Notes under the pieces: model-generated
Told to the model about the DNA's origin: nothing
The model's database searches: none
Seen by the model: only the letters and a program-made list of their open reading frames with translations
Source of the DNA: Treponema_I sp045599005
GTDB lineage: Bacteria; Spirochaetota; Spirochaetia; Treponematales; Treponemataceae
NCBI GenBank assembly: GCA_045599005.1
Contig: JAZRVF010000005.1
Span: forward strand, 104,905-168,904
Reading direction: 5' to 3'
DNA length: 64,000 nucleotides
Program-made: the position numbers and the translations under genes
Shown here: piece after piece, positions 27,179-35,155 of the stretch
Numbering within the stretch: the stretch's first letter is position 1
How the letters are laid out: each line of letters begins with the position of its first letter

Positions 27179-28975
27179 TTATTCCACAGTTACGCTTTTT
27201 GCAAGATTACGTGGTTTGTCAGGGTCATTGCCTTTCTGGACAGAACAGTAATAGGCAAAAAGCTGGGCAGGAATCACGCTGAGAACAGGTGAGAATTCGT
27301 CAGCAACTGCGGGAATTGTAAAGACTTCATCGCAGCAGGAAGAAAAAGCGCCGTCAGTGTCCTGGGTAATTGCCAGGGTTGAAGCGCCTCTGGAAGAGAC
27401 TTCCTTGATATTGGATGAAAGTTTTTCGTAAAGAGGTTTCTGTGTGGCAATAGCTACAACAAGTGTGGAAGTATCCACAAGAGCGATTGGTCCGTGTTTC
27501 AGTTCACCGGCAGCAAAGGCTTCGGAATGTGTGTAGCTGATTTCTTTAAGTTTAAGGGCACTTTCAAGACTGACGGCATAATCAAAAAGACGTCCCATAA
27601 AGAAAACTTTTGTTTTGTTGAACTGTCGGGAAGCGAATTTCTGAATGACTTCTTTTCTGTCGACAATGTCCTGGGCATATTGTGAAAGATTCTGAAGCTG
27701 AGCCCGGCAGGAACTTACCTGGTCCGGAGAAAGTGTGCCTCGGAATTCGCCGAGTCTGACTGCAAGCAGGTAGAGACAGAGAAGCTGCGTTGTGAAGGCT
27801 TTTGTGGATGCGACAGCAATTTCAGGGCCTGCTCTTGTATACATGACTTCATCAGCTTCGCGGGAAAGAGTGGAGCCGACAACATTGGTTATGGCGAAAA
27901 CTTTGGCGCCCCGTGATTTGGCAAGGCGGACTGCGGCAAGTGTATCTGCTGTTTCTCCGGACTGACTGATCACAACGAAGACATCATCAGCGGCGCACAT
28001 CGGATTTCGGTATCGGTATTCGGAGGCAACATCCACTTCCACAGGGATTCTTGCAAAATGCTCAAAAGCATATTTTCCGACGACACCGGCATGATAGGCA
28101 GTTCCGCAGGCGGTTATTACAATGCGTTTAGCATTTTTCCAGTCAGATTTGAGAGTGAGTGAATCAAACATGGAAAAAGTGTCTGCAAGTGCTTTTGGCT
28201 GCTCGTGGATTTCTTTGAGCATGAAGTGTTCATAGCCGCCTTTTTCAGCAGCTTCAATATCCCAGTCCACATGGTATGGATCACGGAGGATTTTTTCCCC
28301 CTGATCGGTGAAAAGATCGACATGATCCCGATAGAGAACGGCAATCTCTCGTTCTTTAAGGAAATGGACTTCGCGAGTGTGTTCCAGAAGGGCGGGAACA
28401 TCTGAGGCAATGAAGTTCTCGCCGTTGCCAAGACCGACAACAAGGGGACTGTCTTTGCGGCAGGCGATTATACGGTCAGGAAAATCAGAACAGAGAACGC
28501 CAAGAGCGTAAGAACCTTCAAGACGCTGGAGTGTCTGAAGAACGGCAGAGAAAAGGTCACCTTTGTAGAAAAAGTTGATCAGGTGGGCAATCACTTCAGT
28601 ATCAGTCTGGCTTTTGAAGACTATTCCGCGGGATTCAAGCCACTGCTTGAGTTTAGCGTAATTCTCGATGATGCCGTTATGGACAACGGCAATACGTCCG
28701 GAAACATCTGTGTGAGGATGGCTGTTTATGTCAGATGGTTCCCCGTGGGTTGCCCAGCGGGTATGTCCGATTCCCATTGTGCCTTGAATCGTCTCTCTGG
28801 CCACAAGATTCTGAAGCATTTTAAGAGCGCCTTTTGCTTTACGGACGACAATCTCATCATCATTCAGAACGGCGATTCCGGAAGAATCGTAACCGCGGTA
28901 TTCAAGTTTTTTAAGTGCCTGAATAAGAACTGGAGACGCATCTTTACAACCGACATAACCGACAATTCCACACAT
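27179..28975 (-). CDS. glmS: Glutamine--fructose-6-phosphate aminotransferase (isomerising)
   Basis: A 598-residue enzyme making glucosamine-6-phosphate for peptidoglycan precursors. The N-terminal glutaminase domain begins MCGIVGYVG with catalytic Cys at position 2 after Met removal and includes GHTRWATHGEPSDINSHPH. Two SIS domains follow (VVISQSGETADTLAAVRLAKS near 330; VFFMGRLFDYAVSLESALKLKEISYTHSEAFAAGELKHGPIALVD near 460-500). The C-terminus LAKSVTVE is standard. No glmS ribozyme is visible upstream, in keeping with its restriction mainly to Firmicutes. The next upstream minus-strand gene is separated by a terminator. Confidence 0.97.
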   Translation of the reverse strand: MCGIVGYVGCKDASPVLIQALKKLEYRGYDSSGIAVLNDDEIVVRKAKGALKMLQNLVARETIQGTMGIGHTRWATHGEPSDINSHPHTDVSGRIAVVHNGIIENYAKLKQWLESRGIVFKSQTDTEVIAHLINFFYKGDLFSAVLQTLQRLEGSYALGVLCSDFPDRIIACRKDSPLVVGLGNGENFIASDVPALLEHTREVHFLKEREIAVLYRDHVDLFTDQGEKILRDPYHVDWDIEAAEKGGYEHFMLKEIHEQPKALADTFSMFDSLTLKSDWKNAKRIVITACGTAYHAGVVGKYAFEHFARIPVEVDVASEYRYRNPMCAADDVFVVISQSGETADTLAAVRLAKSRGAKVFAITNVVGSTLSREADEVMYTRAGPEIAVASTKAFTTQLLCLYLLAVRLGEFRGTLSPDQVSSCRAQLQNLSQYAQDIVDRKEVIQKFASRQFNKTKVFFMGRLFDYAVSLESALKLKEISYTHSEAFAAGELKHGPIALVDTSTLVVAIATQKPLYEKLSSNIKEVSSRGASTLAITQDTDGAFSSCCDEVFTIPAVADEFSPVLSVIPAQLFAYYCSVQKGNDPDKPRNLAKSVTVE

Positions 28976-29043
28976 TTTTAATACCTTCTTGAATTAAACA
29001 GGACTGATTCTGGAACCGATGGAACAGGAATCAGACAAAGTTT

Positions 29044-29080
29044 AAAAAAAATAAGGAGCATACACAAGTATGTATGCTCC
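29044..29080 (-). terminator. Intrinsic terminator after the NfnB/GltD-like gene
   Basis: GGAGCATAC and GTATGCTCC (29055-29063 and 29072-29080) form a perfect 9-bp stem with an 8-base loop; on the minus strand it is followed by a T-rich run (29054-29044). It separates the flavoprotein operon from glmS. Confidence 0.85.
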
Positions 29081-29120
29081 TGAATGATCAATTTTTTCAA
29101 AAAAAACGGATTAAATCAGT

Positions 29121-30587
29121 TTATTTTGAAAGATAGGCGTTGATTCCAGCTGCAGCGCGGCGGCCTTCACCCATTGCAAGGATAACTGTTGCAGCACCGA
29201 GAACAATGTCTCCACCTGCCCAGACACCTTCGATAGATGTCATTCCAGTCTCATCAACAAGAATGTGTCCGCGGTCATCAACTTTAAGACCGGGTGTTGT
29301 TTTTTCCATCAGAGGATTGGATCCGTTTCCAAGGGCAACAATCATTGCATCGCATTCAATGTTGTGTTCGCTTCCGGGAACAGCAACAGGGCTGCGGCGT
29401 CCTGATTCATCAGGTTCACCGAGTTCGTAGCTAAGAACCTGTACTCCGCAGACACGGCCGTTCTCATCACCAAGGATTTTTACAGGATTCTCAAGGAATC
29501 TGAAGTTTACGCCTTCCTCTTCCGCATGTGCGACTTCCTCGCGACGGGCAGGCATCTCATTGCGTGTTCTGCGGTAAACAACGTCAACTTCTTCCGCACC
29601 GAGACGGAATGCCATACGGGCTGCGTCCATGGCAACGTTACCACCACCGCAGACCACAACATGTTTTGCCTTGTAAAGAGGTGTTGCGGCATGTTCTGTG
29701 TCGTAAGCTTTCATAAGGTTTGCACGTGTAAGGTATTCGTTTGCGCTGAAAACTCCGATCAGGTTCTCACCTTCAATGCGGAGGAATTTGGGAAGACCGG
29801 CACCTGTTCCGATGAATGCAGCATCAAATCCCTGTTCTTTAAGCATCTGCTCAAGTGTTCCTGTGCGACCGGCAAGGAAGTTTGTGCGGAATTCTACGCC
29901 CATTTCCTTGAGCATGTCGATTTCTTTTGCAACGATGGTTTTGGGAAGACGGAATTCAGGAATACCGTAAACCATAACACCACCGGCTTTGTGGAATGCC
30001 TCAAAGATTGTAACGTCATGACCGGCACGGCGTACATCAGCTGCAACTGTGAGTCCGGCAGGACCAGAACCGATGACAGCGACTTTTTTGCCTGTGGCGG
30101 GAGCAACTGCAGGAACTGTCTGCATGTTGTTAGCGCGTTCGTAGTCAGCGACAAAGCGTTCAAGACGTCCGATAGAAACAGCTTTCTCGGGATTCTTAAG
30201 TGATTTTCCGATTGTACAGACACCCTGGCACTGTGTTTCCTGAGGACAGACGCGTCCGCAGATTGCAGGAAGCAGGTTTGTTGTCTTGATCAGATCAACA
30301 GCTTTTTTGAATTCTCCGTGTGCGACCTGCTCAAGGAACTGAGGAATCGGAACGCTTACAGGGCAGCCTTTCATACAGGGTGCGTTCTTGCACTGAAGAC
30401 AGCGGTTTGCCTCGACAATTGCCTGCTCAGCAGTATAACCGAGGGCGACTTCGCTCATAAGACGAGCGCGTTCTTTGGGATCAGCAACAGGCATCTCCTG
30501 CTGGGGAATTGCCATGCGTTCTTTAGGTGTAAGTGTTCCTGCAGCAACTTTTGCAGAAATGTCATTATAAAGTTCTTGAGTAGTCAT
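29121..30587 (-). CDS. NADPH-binding flavoprotein: NfnB / SudA / GltD-like
   Basis: A 488-residue protein of the glutamate-synthase small-subunit family. An N-terminal Fe-S domain (CLQCKNAPCMKGCPVSVPIP near 62-81 and CGRVCPQETQCQGVC near 110-125) precedes FAD and NADPH Rossmann folds (VAVIGSGPAGLTVAADVRRAGHDVTIFEA; VVVCGGGNVAMDAARMAFRLGAEEVDVVYRR) and a final GDIVLGAATVILAMGEGRRAAAGI. No large glutamate synthase subunit lies nearby. Instead it is translationally coupled (1-base overlap) to an NfnA-like gene, so the pair most likely forms NADH-dependent reduced ferredoxin:NADP oxidoreductase or the equivalent sulfide dehydrogenase. Confidence 0.9.
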   Translation of the reverse strand: MTTQELYNDISAKVAAGTLTPKERMAIPQQEMPVADPKERARLMSEVALGYTAEQAIVEANRCLQCKNAPCMKGCPVSVPIPQFLEQVAHGEFKKAVDLIKTTNLLPAICGRVCPQETQCQGVCTIGKSLKNPEKAVSIGRLERFVADYERANNMQTVPAVAPATGKKVAVIGSGPAGLTVAADVRRAGHDVTIFEAFHKAGGVMVYGIPEFRLPKTIVAKEIDMLKEMGVEFRTNFLAGRTGTLEQMLKEQGFDAAFIGTGAGLPKFLRIEGENLIGVFSANEYLTRANLMKAYDTEHAATPLYKAKHVVVCGGGNVAMDAARMAFRLGAEEVDVVYRRTRNEMPARREEVAHAEEEGVNFRFLENPVKILGDENGRVCGVQVLSYELGEPDESGRRSPVAVPGSEHNIECDAMIVALGNGSNPLMEKTTPGLKVDDRGHILVDETGMTSIEGVWAGGDIVLGAATVILAMGEGRRAAAGINAYLSK

Positions 30588-31450
30588 CAGTTTGCTCCCT
30601 TTGCAATTGCGTCAGCCTGAGCCTGCATCTTGCATTTGTGGAAATCTTCAGCTTCACGGTCTTTATATGATTTCATGCGAAGCATCATGTTGTCCCAGTC
30701 AACGGCGTGTCCGTCAAATTCCGGTCCGTCAACACAGACGAACTTTGTTTTTCCACCGACAGCAACACGGCAGCCACCGCACATTCCGGTACCGTCAATC
30801 ATGATTGTGTTGAGTGAAACTGTTGTGGGAACATTGAAGGGTTTTGTTGTTGCAGCACAGAATTTCATCATGATGGGCGGCCCGATGGCAACAACTTCTG
30901 CGGGCGGGCACTGGGATTCACACAGTTCCTTGAGAGGAAGTGTTGAAACACCCTGACGTCCTGCAGAACCGTCGTCTGTCATGACGATAACCTCGTCTGC
31001 AACAGCCTTCATCTCGTCGACAAAAATCAGAAGGTCTTTGTTGCGGGCTGCGATGATCATGATAACTTTATTGCCGAGAGCTTTGTGAGCCTTGACAATA
31101 GGATAACAGGGAGCAACACCGATACCGCCACCGACAACAACAACGGTACCTTCCTGTTTTTCGATATGTGTAGGATTACCCAGGGGGCCCAAAAGAGCAC
31201 CGAGGCAATCTCCTTTATTCATCTGTGAAAGTTTATAAGTAGTGGCGCCGACAGCTTGGAAAACCAGAGCGATCCAGCCTTCTTCTGCATTCGCGTCTGC
31301 AATTGTCAAAGGAACACGTTCTCCGAATTCAATGTCCAATTGAACAAGAACGAACTGACCGGCTTTACGGTTTTTTGCAATTTCTGGTGCATTTACACGG
31401 AAGTAGAAAACATCAGCAGAAAGTTGCCGTTTTTCGATAATCTGATACAT
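30587..31450 (-). CDS. Ferredoxin-NADP/NADH reductase subunit NfnA / SudB-like
   Basis: A 287-residue FAD/NAD(H)- and 2Fe-2S-binding subunit. The FAD part has VPLTIADANAEEGWIALVFQAVGATT, the NAD part GTVVVVGGGIGVAPCYPIVKAHKALG, and the C-terminal cluster GTGMCGGCRVAV ... FVCVDGPEFDGHAVDW. This is the plan of dihydroorotate dehydrogenase electron-transfer subunits, but no pyrD is adjacent; the partner is the coupled NfnB-like gene. The complex would link NADH, NADPH and ferredoxin pools by electron bifurcation, useful in a fermentative anaerobe. Confidence 0.9.
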   Translation of the reverse strand: MYQIIEKRQLSADVFYFRVNAPEIAKNRKAGQFVLVQLDIEFGERVPLTIADANAEEGWIALVFQAVGATTYKLSQMNKGDCLGALLGPLGNPTHIEKQEGTVVVVGGGIGVAPCYPIVKAHKALGNKVIMIIAARNKDLLIFVDEMKAVADEVIVMTDDGSAGRQGVSTLPLKELCESQCPPAEVVAIGPPIMMKFCAATTKPFNVPTTVSLNTIMIDGTGMCGGCRVAVGGKTKFVCVDGPEFDGHAVDWDNMMLRMKSYKDREAEDFHKCKMQAQADAIAKGAN

Positions 31451-31690
31451 TGGAAACCCCTTTAATTTTCAAGTTTATTCCATAAAAAGGAAAAACTCGG
31501 TTAACAATAATACTATAAAACTTTATCGATAATCAAGGCACTATTCCATAGCGAAAATCCAGGAAAAAAGTAAAAAAAACATAAATTTACGAAAAGATTT
31601 TATAGACGTGTTTTTTTGATTTTGCTAACCTAAGATCTGTGAAAATGATCTGCTAAAGAGAAACAGATCAAGAAAGAATTGGAGGAAGTT

Positions 31691-32836
31691 ATGAAAAGAC
31701 TCGGTAAAATCGCAGTTGTTGCTTTTATTGCAGTAGCAATGGTCTGCGGACTGACCGGATGCTCAAAGAGCAGTTCGGAAACAATCAAAATCGGTGGAAT
31801 TTTCCCTCTTTCCGGAAGTGTAGCAGTTTATGGTGTTGAATGTCGGAATGGAATTGAGCTGGCAATTGAAGAAATCAATGCCGCAGGTGGAATCAACGGA
31901 AAACAGATCCAGCTGATCTCAGAAGATGATGAAGGAAATCCTGAGAAGAGCGTTAACGCTTACAAAAAACTTACAACAAAAGACGGATGCAAACTGATCA
32001 TCGGTTCACTGACATCCGGCTGTACAGCAGCATTCTCAACACTGGCTCAGGCTCAGAAAAATCTTATGATCGCTCCCGCAGCAACAATGGAGAGCATCAC
32101 TGATGCCGGAAACTATGTATTCCGCGCCTGCTTTATCGATCCTTTCCAGGGAACAGTCGGTGGAAAATTCGCTGCCGAGAACCTGGGTGCAAAAAGAGCA
32201 GCCGTTCTTTATGACACAGGAAGTGATTATTCAATGGGTCTGACAGACAACTTTACCGCAGCTTTTGAGAAAGCCGGTGGAAAAGTTGTTGCAAAAGAAG
32301 CATACAGCACAGGTGACAAAGACTTTAACGCACAGCTTACAAAAATCAAGAATGCAAATCCTGATGTGGTTTACCTTCCCGATTACTACGCAACAGTTTC
32401 TCTGATTGCAAGCCAGCTGAGAGCACAGGGAATCAATACTCCTATCGTCGGTGCTGACGGATGGGACGGACTTACAGATAACGCGGGAGATGAAGTTCTT
32501 AATGGTTTCTATTCAAACCACTATGCAGCTGACTCAACAGATCCCAAAGTTGTCAAGTTCGTTACTTCTTACGTAAAGAAATACGGTTCAACACCTGTCT
32601 CTTTCGCAGCTCTGGGATATGATTCTCTCTACATGCTCAAGGATGCGATTGTTAAAGCAGGAACAACTGACGCAACTGCTGTCCGTGACGCACTGGAAAA
32701 AACAAATGGAACATATGTAACCGGTGACCTGTCTTTTGATGCACGCCGCAATCCTGTAAAATCTGCAGTAATGGTGGAGATTGTACGTAAAGATGGTGCA
32801 CTGACTACTGTGTACAGCGCAACTGTTAATCCGTAA
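31691..32836 (+). CDS. Branched-chain amino-acid-type ABC binding lipoprotein (LivK family)
   Basis: A 381-residue substrate-binding protein. The lipoprotein leader MKRLGKIAVVAFIAVAMVCGLTGC places the lipidated Cys near residue 24. The mature part has the LivJ/LivK fold: IKIGGIFPLSGSVAVYGVECRNGIELAIEEINAAGGINGKQIQLISEDDEGNPEKSVN and VYLPDYYATVSLIASQLRAQGINTPIVGADGWD. The ATG at 31691 has GGAGG at 31681-31685; the longer frame from a TTG includes that ribosome site and is rejected. No permease or ATPase genes follow: a terminator comes next, so it must work with transporter parts encoded elsewhere. Confidence 0.93.
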   Translation: MKRLGKIAVVAFIAVAMVCGLTGCSKSSSETIKIGGIFPLSGSVAVYGVECRNGIELAIEEINAAGGINGKQIQLISEDDEGNPEKSVNAYKKLTTKDGCKLIIGSLTSGCTAAFSTLAQAQKNLMIAPAATMESITDAGNYVFRACFIDPFQGTVGGKFAAENLGAKRAAVLYDTGSDYSMGLTDNFTAAFEKAGGKVVAKEAYSTGDKDFNAQLTKIKNANPDVVYLPDYYATVSLIASQLRAQGINTPIVGADGWDGLTDNAGDEVLNGFYSNHYAADSTDPKVVKFVTSYVKKYGSTPVSFAALGYDSLYMLKDAIVKAGTTDATAVRDALEKTNGTYVTGDLSFDARRNPVKSAVMVEIVRKDGALTTVYSATVNP

Positions 32837-32915
32837 GTTGTTTAACAGCTGATAAGAACGGGCTTACGGCCGGGACAGACTGAATCTGTGGCGTTAATTT
32901 ACTGCGCCGCGGATT

Positions 32916-32947
32916 AAACGGGAACCGGCCGGGGCCCGTTTTTTTTT
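32916..32947 (+). terminator. Intrinsic terminator after the LivK-like gene
   Basis: AAACGGG (32916-32922) and CCCGTTT (32935-32941) with internal CCGGCCGG pairing are followed by a T run to 32947. A second upstream AACGGGC (32857-32863) could pair with the same GCCCGTT (32934-32940), so an alternative, longer fold exists. Confidence 0.82.
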
Positions 32948-32991
32948 GTCCGCATTCTGGGGCTTTATGGAAAGAGAGGAAGCCTGTCCGC

Positions 32992-33774
32992 TCATTCTGC
33001 CTGAACAGATTTCTCTGTGTCGATGCCGAGACCGAATAGGGCAAAATCACCTTTGCAGGGATCATCCGGCCAGATCTGCTTCATACGCTCTGTAAGCAGG
33101 ACAGCGGTTTTTCGTGTTGCCGGGGCATTCTGCGGAATCAGCCCGAGATTCCGTGCTTCTTTCAGTACGTGAACATCAAGGGGAATGATGAGGGCCCCGG
33201 GACTGTACCAGGTCCAGAGTCCAATGTCCACGGGTGAATTCCTCCGCACCATCCATCTTAAGAACATATGTATCCGTTTGTTGGCGGAATTTTTACCTTT
33301 TGAGACAATTGAAGATCTGGGAAAACATTCGGAGATCAGTCTGTCCAGGGGAAGATCCGGGCCGCCATATTCAAGGCTCTGCCGGAAAAATGTCCCCAAA
33401 GAGCCGCTGATCCGGAGAATACTGCGCATCTCATCAAAGAAAGTGTACATGTCATTGTAGGAGTAAAAGCGGTAGAACTTGGAATCCGGATTGCCGTCAG
33501 GGGGCAGAAGTGTCTGCCGGTAACTGCCGGAGACAATCCAGGCTGCGAAAGATTCCCCGGCCTGATCACACAGAGACTGTATCTTTGGCAGGAACTGTGT
33601 CCGGCTGCCGAAAGAGAGCATTGCAGCCGTGAAAGCGCAGGATTCAATGTCACAGTCTTTCCGGTAAACCCTGAGAAAACGGCATGGATCTGTGTCCGAG
33701 AAGGAAGGACTTTCATATCTGTCTGCAAGTTCTGCAAGAAATGTGTCAGTGTCTTCGGTGTGATGTGCTGTCAT
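32992..33774 (-). CDS. TIGR02757 (DUF2400) family protein
   Basis: A protein of about 260 residues matching the TIGR02757 family: LADRYESPSF, DPCRFLRVYRKDCDIESCAFTAAMLSFGSRTQFLPKIQSL, NKRIHMFLRWMVRRNSPVDIGLWTWYSPGALIIPLDVHVLKEARNLGL and the end KGDFALFGLGI. The family is widespread in Bacteroidetes and spirochaetes and its biochemical role is not established; the helical layout recalls helix-hairpin-helix DNA glycosylases. I take the ATG at 33774 (MTAHHTED); a GTG at 33792 would add six residues, and neither has a clear ribosome site. It stands alone on the minus strand. Confidence 0.85.
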   Translation of the reverse strand: MTAHHTEDTDTFLAELADRYESPSFSDTDPCRFLRVYRKDCDIESCAFTAAMLSFGSRTQFLPKIQSLCDQAGESFAAWIVSGSYRQTLLPPDGNPDSKFYRFYSYNDMYTFFDEMRSILRISGSLGTFFRQSLEYGGPDLPLDRLISECFPRSSIVSKGKNSANKRIHMFLRWMVRRNSPVDIGLWTWYSPGALIIPLDVHVLKEARNLGLIPQNAPATRKTAVLLTERMKQIWPDDPCKGDFALFGLGIDTEKSVQAE

Positions 33775-33921
33775 AGAAATGAATCTTACCACAAGCCATT
33801 GTGAGGAACAAGAAAGCGGACGGATAAAAGCGGGAAAGTACAGACTGTATTTTTATGCAAAACAGTATTCCGTGAGACTGTGAAACAGTGAAAAACCTGT
33901 TTTATAAAGGGAGATTTTCTC

Positions 33922-33950
33922 TTGCATTATTAGGGGGTTTTCAATAAAAT
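33922..33950 (+). promoter_or_regulatory. Promoter of the TrpXYZ-like ABC operon
   Basis: TTGCAT (33922-33927) and TAAAAT (33945-33950) are separated by exactly 17 bases, 65 bases before the binding-protein start. The leader after it contains an outer stem AGTCTT/AAGACT (about 33963-33968 and 33991-33996) enclosing TGCAT/ATGCA, which may be regulatory. No T-box signature was seen. Confidence 0.5.
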
Positions 33951-34015
33951 TGAAAAGATGAAGTCTTGTTAAAGTGCATATTTATGCATAAAGACTGTTC
34001 AAGGAGAAACAGAAA

Positions 34016-34963
34016 ATGAAAAAGCTTATTTCATGTCTTTTGGTACTTCTTTTGGCTGTCAGCGTGCTTGTTGCCGGCGGTAAAAAAGATGAGAACAAAG
34101 TAACAAAAATCGGTGTGATCCAGCTGGTTGAACATCCTGCTCTGGATGCAAACTACAAAGGATTCGTGGACGGACTTGCTGCTGCAGGTTATGTTGACGG
34201 ACAGAACATCAAGATCGACTATCAGAACGCTCAGGGTGAGCAGGCAAACTGTGTTACAATCGCACAGAAATTTGTGAACGACCGTGTTGACATGATCTTT
34301 GCTATCGCAACACCTGCAGCACAGGCTGTAGCAAACCTGACACAGGATATTCCTGTTCTTATCTCTTCAGTAACTGATCCTGAGTCAGCAAAACTGGTTG
34401 CCTCAAACACAGCACCCGGTGGAAACGTTACAGGAACATCTGACCTTACACCTTGTGCAGCACAGATCCAGCTCCTCAAGAAAACACTTCCTGAGGCAAA
34501 GACAGTAGGTATGCTGTACTGCTCAAACGAACAGAACTCATTCTTCCAGATTGCACTTGCAAAAGAGGAATGTGACAGACAGGGACTGAAATACATTGAC
34601 TTCACAGTTTCTTCATCAAACGAAATCCAGCAGGTTGTCCAGTCTGCAATCGGAAAAGTTGATGCTCTCTACACACCCACAGACAACATGATTGCTGCTG
34701 GTATGGCAACAGTTGCCCAGGTTGCAACTCCCGCAAAACTTCCCGTATTCTGCGGTGAAGAGGGAATGGTTCAGCAGGGTGGTCTTGCAACATATGGTCT
34801 TAACTATTACGAACTGGGAAAACAGACCGGTGCAATGGCTGTAAGAATTCTGAAAGGTGAGGCAAAACCTGCTTCTATGCCTATTGAATATCTTTCAAGC
34901 TGTGACCTGGTTGTAAACGAAGAAGTTGAGAAAGCTATCGGAGTTTCAGTTCCAAGAAACTAA
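34016..34963 (+). CDS. ABC transporter substrate-binding protein, TrpX-like (ABC_sub_bind family)
   Basis: A 315-residue exported binding protein. Family signatures include KIGVIQLVEHPALDANYKGFVDGLAAAGYVDGQNIKIDYQNAQGEQANCVTIAQKFV, DMIFAIATPAAQAVAN and GGLATYGLNYYELGKQTGAMAVRILKGEA. Members coupled to this type of permease and ATPase include the streptococcal tryptophan transporter TrpXYZ. The signal peptide ends LVAGGKKDE with no lipobox Cys, so it is either released or anchored otherwise. AGGAG lies 8 bases upstream. The permease follows after 192 bases that contain a structured repeat. Confidence 0.88.
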   Translation: MKKLISCLLVLLLAVSVLVAGGKKDENKVTKIGVIQLVEHPALDANYKGFVDGLAAAGYVDGQNIKIDYQNAQGEQANCVTIAQKFVNDRVDMIFAIATPAAQAVANLTQDIPVLISSVTDPESAKLVASNTAPGGNVTGTSDLTPCAAQIQLLKKTLPEAKTVGMLYCSNEQNSFFQIALAKEECDRQGLKYIDFTVSSSNEIQQVVQSAIGKVDALYTPTDNMIAAGMATVAQVATPAKLPVFCGEEGMVQQGGLATYGLNYYELGKQTGAMAVRILKGEAKPASMPIEYLSSCDLVVNEEVEKAIGVSVPRN

Positions 34964-34981
34964 ATCAAACTGACCCGCGCA

Positions 34982-35077
34982 GGGTTTTAGGGGCTGCGAG
35001 CGTAAGCGGTAAGCCCCTAGGAGAAGGGGTAGCGGAAAATGCCGTATGGCAGTTGAAGCGAGGGGAAGTCTTTCCCC
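34982..35077 (+). repeat. Three-hairpin dispersed repeat, copy A
   Basis: A structured element of about 96 bases. Its conserved blocks are GGGTTTTAGGG, CCCTAGG, GAAGGGGTAGCGGAAAA, TTGAAGCGAGGGGAAG and CTTTCCCC, all shared in order with copy B at 62948-63022. Stems in this copy are TAGGGGCT/AGCCCCTA, TGCC/GGCA and GGGGAA/TTCCCC. The variable bases in the first two stems differ from copy B yet still pair. It lies in the operon gap between the binding protein and the permease. No open reading frame or T-run accompanies it. Confidence 0.8.
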
Positions 35078-35155
35078 GCCCTTTTGTTTTTATTATGTGG
35101 CTTCTGTTGTTCTTTCTGTATTGGATTTTTGGGACGACGGAAAATAGGAAAAAAA

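Noticed and set aside
28976..29043. glmS ribozyme upstream of glmS
   Set aside because: The leader is too short and AT rich, with no ribozyme core; the strong hairpin nearby is the terminator of the upstream operon.
33951..34015. T-box riboswitch in front of the TrpXYZ-like operon
   Set aside because: The conserved T-box sequence and a terminator/antiterminator pair are absent.
35084..35155. Longer N-terminus for the importer permease
   Set aside because: The extra residues are not family-like, and ATG 35156 has a ribosome site and the typical MGILL start.
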